A stretch of 17,274 nt of DNA from Acidobacteriaceae bacterium. Its GTDB lineage: Bacteria; Acidobacteriota; Terriglobia; Terriglobales; Acidobacteriaceae. Location of the stretch: the NCBI GenBank assembly GCA_003165855.1, contig PMXH01000507.1:377-17650 (forward strand), read 5' to 3'. Made by a program: the position numbers and the translations under genes. Shown here piece by piece: positions 14,629 through 17,274 of the stretch. Numbering within the stretch: position 1 is the first letter of the stretch; the number at the start of each line of letters is the position of its first letter. The notes beneath the pieces are model-generated. The model did not search any database. It saw only the letters and a program-made list of their open reading frames with translations, and was not told the DNA's origin.

Positions 14629-15657
14629 ATGGACCCCATCACGCTCACCCGCCAACTCGTCGACATCGAATCTATTTCTGGTAACGAAGCCGCGGTCGGA
14701 AACTATCTCTATGGAGAGCTCTGCCGCCTCGGCTACCAGACGATAAAGATGCCGGTCGAAGGCGATCGTGCCAACGTCTACGCCATTTCGCCGGAACAGC
14801 CGCATCCGGAGGTGGTTTTCTCCACCCACATGGACACCGTTCCACCATTCATTCCTTCTTCCGAAAATGACACGCACATCTACGGACGTGGCTCCTGCGA
14901 TGCCAAGGGCATTATCGCCGCCCAGATCGCGGCCTCGGAACGATTGCGCCAGCAAGGAATTTATGTCGGGCTGCTGTTCGTGGTGGGAGAAGAGCGCGAC
15001 AGCCTGGGCGCGAAAGTGGCCAATGAGTACATCGCCAAACAACAGGCGGCAAGCCAACAAGCGCATGGCTGCAAATACTTGGTCAACGGCGAACCGACCG
15101 AGAACCGCATCGCGCTGGCCTCGAAGGGCACTCTGCGCGTAGAAGTAACCGCTTCCGGCCGCATGGCGCATTCGGCTTATCCCGAACTCGGCGAATCCGC
15201 GATTGACAAGTTGATTGAAGCTCTCACGCGCCTGCGGGCGATGCCCTTGCCGTCCGATCCGGAGATTGGTCCGTGCACGCTGAACATCGGATTGATCGAA
15301 GGCGGCCGCGCACCCAACGTGATTCCTGATTATGCTCACGCAGATTTGCTCTATCGTCTGATCGGTCCATCGCAGGAACTGCGCCGCCAGATTCTTGAGA
15401 CTGCGGGCTCTCAGGTGAAGGTTGAATGCCCGCTCGAACTCCCATTCCTGCGCCTGCGCACCATTGACGGATTGCCCACGATGATCGCCGCCTTCACCAC
15501 CGACATTCCCAAACTAACGAACTGGGGCGAACCGCTGCTGATCGGACCAGGATCAATTCACGTCGCGCACACGGACGGCGAGTTCATCGAGAAGCAACAG
15601 CTGGCGGAAGCGATCGACCTGTGCTGCGCGATCGCGAAGCGGCTGGCTTCAAGTTAG
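14629..15657 (+). CDS. M20-family metallopeptidase / amidohydrolase (ArgE/DapE-like)
   Basis: This 342-residue di-zinc hydrolase removes acyl or amino-acyl groups; the family includes acetylornithine deacetylase, succinyl-diaminopimelate desuccinylase and carboxypeptidase G2. Metal and catalytic residues are visible: STHMDTVPP (H67, D69), GRGSCDAKG (bridging D91), GEERDS (general base E121, ligand E122), NGEPTEN (E155) and HVAHTDGEF near the end (H314). The dimerisation lid domain lies at about 165-270, starting SKGTLRVEVTASGRMAHSA. It is close to the usual length, slightly short. An amino-acid biosynthetic deacetylase is most likely, but the acyl substrate cannot be fixed; no arg, dap or lys genes are nearby. 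The ATG has no strong ribosome site; a G-rich stretch lies too far upstream. Confidence 0.92.
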   Translation: MDPITLTRQLVDIESISGNEAAVGNYLYGELCRLGYQTIKMPVEGDRANVYAISPEQPHPEVVFSTHMDTVPPFIPSSENDTHIYGRGSCDAKGIIAAQIAASERLRQQGIYVGLLFVVGEERDSLGAKVANEYIAKQQAASQQAHGCKYLVNGEPTENRIALASKGTLRVEVTASGRMAHSAYPELGESAIDKLIEALTRLRAMPLPSDPEIGPCTLNIGLIEGGRAPNVIPDYAHADLLYRLIGPSQELRRQILETAGSQVKVECPLELPFLRLRTIDGLPTMIAAFTTDIPKLTNWGEPLLIGPGSIHVAHTDGEFIEKQQLAEAIDLCCAIAKRLASS

Positions 15658-15680
15658 AGGAAAGAAGTGGGAATCAGAGG

Positions 15681-16187
15681 TTATGCCGGACGGCCCCACG
15701 CCGAGCGCCTGCTGTCACGGTTTGTCGCTGTCACTATCCTTGTCGTTGTCTTTAGTTTTAGCTCTGGCCTTGTACTCCTCCTGTGAAATCGCGATCGCGC
15801 GTCGTGTCCTCGAACATAAACGTCGTCTCTCACCGTCGTCTTGAGATCATAGGTGTGGAATTTATCCGGGGCTCCGATTTCGCCCACCAGCAATTCCATC
15901 TTTGTACCTTCTTTCTTCCACTTGGCGAGATAGCGCCCATCTCCAACCGTCCGATGGAACGGCTCTGCCGCGGTGTACGCAAAATCGAAGCCATGGATCG
16001 AATCGCCATCCCTGATGTCCCCGCGTCCCCACCCCTCGACACCGCCATAGCGGCGATCCACGCCGTTAATGGGACGGTTCCAATGGGATTCGATCACTTG
16101 AATTTGCAACGGATACTCGGCTAGGTTCTTCCCCGCAAGCAACGTAAGCGGGAACATAAAAGCCACTACCAGAGCGAGCCTGCGCAT
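15681..16187 (-). CDS. Small secreted protein of unknown function, apparent 3' frameshift
   Basis: This product is 168 residues as read. A signal peptide (MRRLALVVAFMFPLTLLAG) is followed by a mature domain containing EYPLQIQVIESHW, a Gly/Arg-rich YGGVEGWGRGDIRDG, GFDFAYTAAEPFH, YLAKWKKEGTKMELLVGEIG and YDLKTTVRDDVYVR. It resembles, from memory, a small acidobacterial secreted family of unknown function. I chose the ATG at 16187 because AGGTGA lies about 6 nt upstream and the signal peptide starts there; an 18-residue longer reading to 16241 is not supported. From about residue 131 the sequence turns into an Arg/Thr-rich tail unlike the domain. Removing one CG from the CGCGCG run at 15796-15801 restores a natural ending with stop at 15715 (about 156 residues). 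Confidence 0.7.
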   Translation of the reverse strand: MRRLALVVAFMFPLTLLAGKNLAEYPLQIQVIESHWNRPINGVDRRYGGVEGWGRGDIRDGDSIHGFDFAYTAAEPFHRTVGDGRYLAKWKKEGTKMELLVGEIGAPDKFHTYDLKTTVRDDVYVRGHDARSRFHRRSTRPELKLKTTTRIVTATNRDSRRSAWGRPA

Positions 16188-16221
16188 TTTTTTCACCTCA
16201 CGCACAGTGATTGGCGAACAT

Positions 16222-16248
16222 ATTATAGAGAGCCCGAGCACTTTGCAA
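16222..16248 (-). promoter_or_regulatory. Sigma-70-like promoter for the small secreted protein
   Basis: A perfect -10 TATAAT (16227-16222, minus strand) is preceded by TTGCAA (16248-16243) with a 15-nt spacer; shifting the -35 by one base gives GTTGCA with 16. The predicted start near 16215 leaves a leader of about 28 nt containing the ribosome site. Spacing is slightly short, the -10 is exact. Confidence 0.55.
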
Positions 16249-16319
16249 CGGGACCTCGCGGCGAGTCACAGCTGATTCTTGCGAGTTCCCCGCTTCCGCG
16301 AAAAACGTTTTAGACTGAA

Positions 16320-17274
16320 ATGATGACCTCCACTCCCCTAAACTCCCTCTCCCGCGCTTCTTCCGCCTACCTGCGCTCCGCCATGCACCAGCCGATTCAG
16401 TGGCACGAGTGGGGCGAGGAGGCGTTTGCTTCCGCGCAGCGCGACAACAAGCCGATGCTGCTCGACATTGGAGCGGTGTGGTGCCACTGGTGCCATGTGA
16501 TGGATCGCGAATCTTATGACGATCCGGAAGTAGCGGCCATTGTGAATGAGCATTTTATCGCGGTGAAGGTGGATCGCGACGAGCGTCCGGATATCGACAG
16601 CCGCTACCAGGCTGCGGTGAGCGCGGTGAGTGGGCAGGGTGGATGGCCGCTGACCGCGTTTCTTACTCCGGATGGCAAGCCGTTTTATGGTGGCACGTAT
16701 TTTCCGCCGAGTGACGGCTATGGGCGCCCCAGCTTCAAGCGCGTGCTGATCAGCATCGCCAACGCGTACAAGGAAAAACATGGCGACGTGGTGGAGCAGG
16801 CGAAGATGGTGGAGAGCGCGATCGCGCAGGCGGAGTCGTTCGCCGGACGCAGCGGACGCGTCTCGGCGAGCATTATCGCGGCGATTCAGAAGTCGGCGGT
16901 CAGCATGTTCGACGCACAGCACGGCGGCTTCGGGCAGGCTCCCAAGTTTCCGCATCCCTCGGTGCTCGATTTGCTCATCGAACAGTACGTGCGCACGGCG
17001 GACGATAGCTTGCGTCACCTGATCGTGACCACCCTCGAGCACATGGCAAACGGCGGCGTTTACGACCAGCTTGCGGGAGGATTTCATCGTTACTCGGTGG
17101 ACGAGGGCTGGGTCGTCCCGCACTTCGAGAAAATGTGCTACGACAACTCCGAACTGCTGAAGAACTACGTTCACGGATACCAGGCTACGGGCTCGGAATT
17201 CTTTGCGAGCGTGGCGCGCGACATCATTCGCTGGATGGACCAGTGGCTGAGCGACCGCGAGCGCGGCGGCTTCT
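16320..17274 (+). CDS. YyaL/SSP411-like (DUF255) thioredoxin-fold protein, 3' end missing
   Basis: This frame runs open from ATG-ATG at 16320 to the right edge (318 codons), so the gene continues outside. The N-terminal domain (about 7-165) is the DsbH/DUF255 thioredoxin-like domain: QPIQWHEWGEEAF, DIGAVWCHWCHVM with the CxxC pair C55 and C58, VDRDERPDID, GGWPLTAFLTPDGKPF and GGTYFP. It passes into the start of an (alpha/alpha) barrel domain of the glycosidase-like type: GGFGQAPKFPHPS, GGVYDQLAGGFHRYSVDE and VPHFEKMCYDNSELL. Full-length relatives have about 600-700 residues, so roughly half is seen. The biochemical role of the family is unsettled. No clear ribosome site precedes either ATG; the second (16323) is equally possible. 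It diverges from the small secreted protein gene across 132 nt. Confidence 0.95.
   Translation, partial: MMTSTPLNSLSRASSAYLRSAMHQPIQWHEWGEEAFASAQRDNKPMLLDIGAVWCHWCHVMDRESYDDPEVAAIVNEHFIAVKVDRDERPDIDSRYQAAVSAVSGQGGWPLTAFLTPDGKPFYGGTYFPPSDGYGRPSFKRVLISIANAYKEKHGDVVEQAKMVESAIAQAESFAGRSGRVSASIIAAIQKSAVSMFDAQHGGFGQAPKFPHPSVLDLLIEQYVRTADDSLRHLIVTTLEHMANGGVYDQLAGGFHRYSVDEGWVVPHFEKMCYDNSELLKNYVHGYQATGSEFFASVARDIIRWMDQWLSDRERGGF

Noticed and set aside
16338..17174. Open minus-strand frame of 278 codons
   Set aside because: It is the shadow of the YyaL/DUF255 gene, whose plus-strand frame has clear CxxC and family motifs and runs off the window edge.

Overview
The window looks like chromosome from a soil-type bacterium with a moderately high GC content. 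My best guess is Acidobacteriota (Terriglobia/Koribacter-like). This is inferred from the gene mix: a secreted NHL propeller with HYDIN-like modules, a secreted Asp-box protein, a small secreted protein of a type I associate with acidobacteria, and scattered single-purpose enzymes with short operons. No rRNA or tRNA gene, CRISPR array, transposase, integrase or phage gene was seen. Gene density is about 90% and no gap exceeds 300 bases.

Layout. 1-2632 (+): the 3' end of an ABC ATPase, its multi-pass permease, and a VOC-fold protein. 2580-4260 (-): a histidine kinase followed by its OmpR-family response regulator, converging on and overlapping the VOC gene. 4373-6307 (-): a secreted six-bladed NHL propeller, closed by a long hairpin. 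6554-7471 (-): a three-His-box fatty acid desaturase with a TTG start and a strong terminator. 7676-9181 (-): a PhnB-like VOC protein and, upstream of it, a NAPE-PLD/RomA-like metallo-beta-lactamase-fold hydrolase. 9391-10935 (-): a secreted Asp-box (BNR) protein. 11233-12114 (+): a beta-hydroxyacid dehydrogenase. 12245-12469 (+): a small unrecognised membrane or exported protein preceded by three 11-bp-spaced repeats. 12535-14558 (-): an alpha/beta hydrolase and a glycerate 2-kinase in one operon. 14629-15657 (+): an M20 peptidase/deacetylase. 15681-16187 (-): a small secreted protein whose 3' end appears frameshifted. 16320-end (+): a YyaL/DUF255 thioredoxin-fold protein cut by the window edge.

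Functional links that can be argued: kinase plus regulator as a two-component system; ATPase plus permease as one transporter; and the dehydrogenase (tartronate-semialdehyde-reductase family) with the glycerate 2-kinase as consecutive steps from glyoxylate-derived carbon to 2-phosphoglycerate. The two 11-bp-period direct-repeat sites, upstream of the small ORF and of the desaturase, have the spacing that OmpR/PhoP-family regulators bind. Assigning them to the regulator encoded here is speculation.

I did not find a clear, undescribed multi-gene system. The most interesting items are the 11-bp tandem site with its unknown small protein, the sensor-less intramembrane-type kinase facing the ABC/VOC genes, and the repairable frameshift near 15796-15801.
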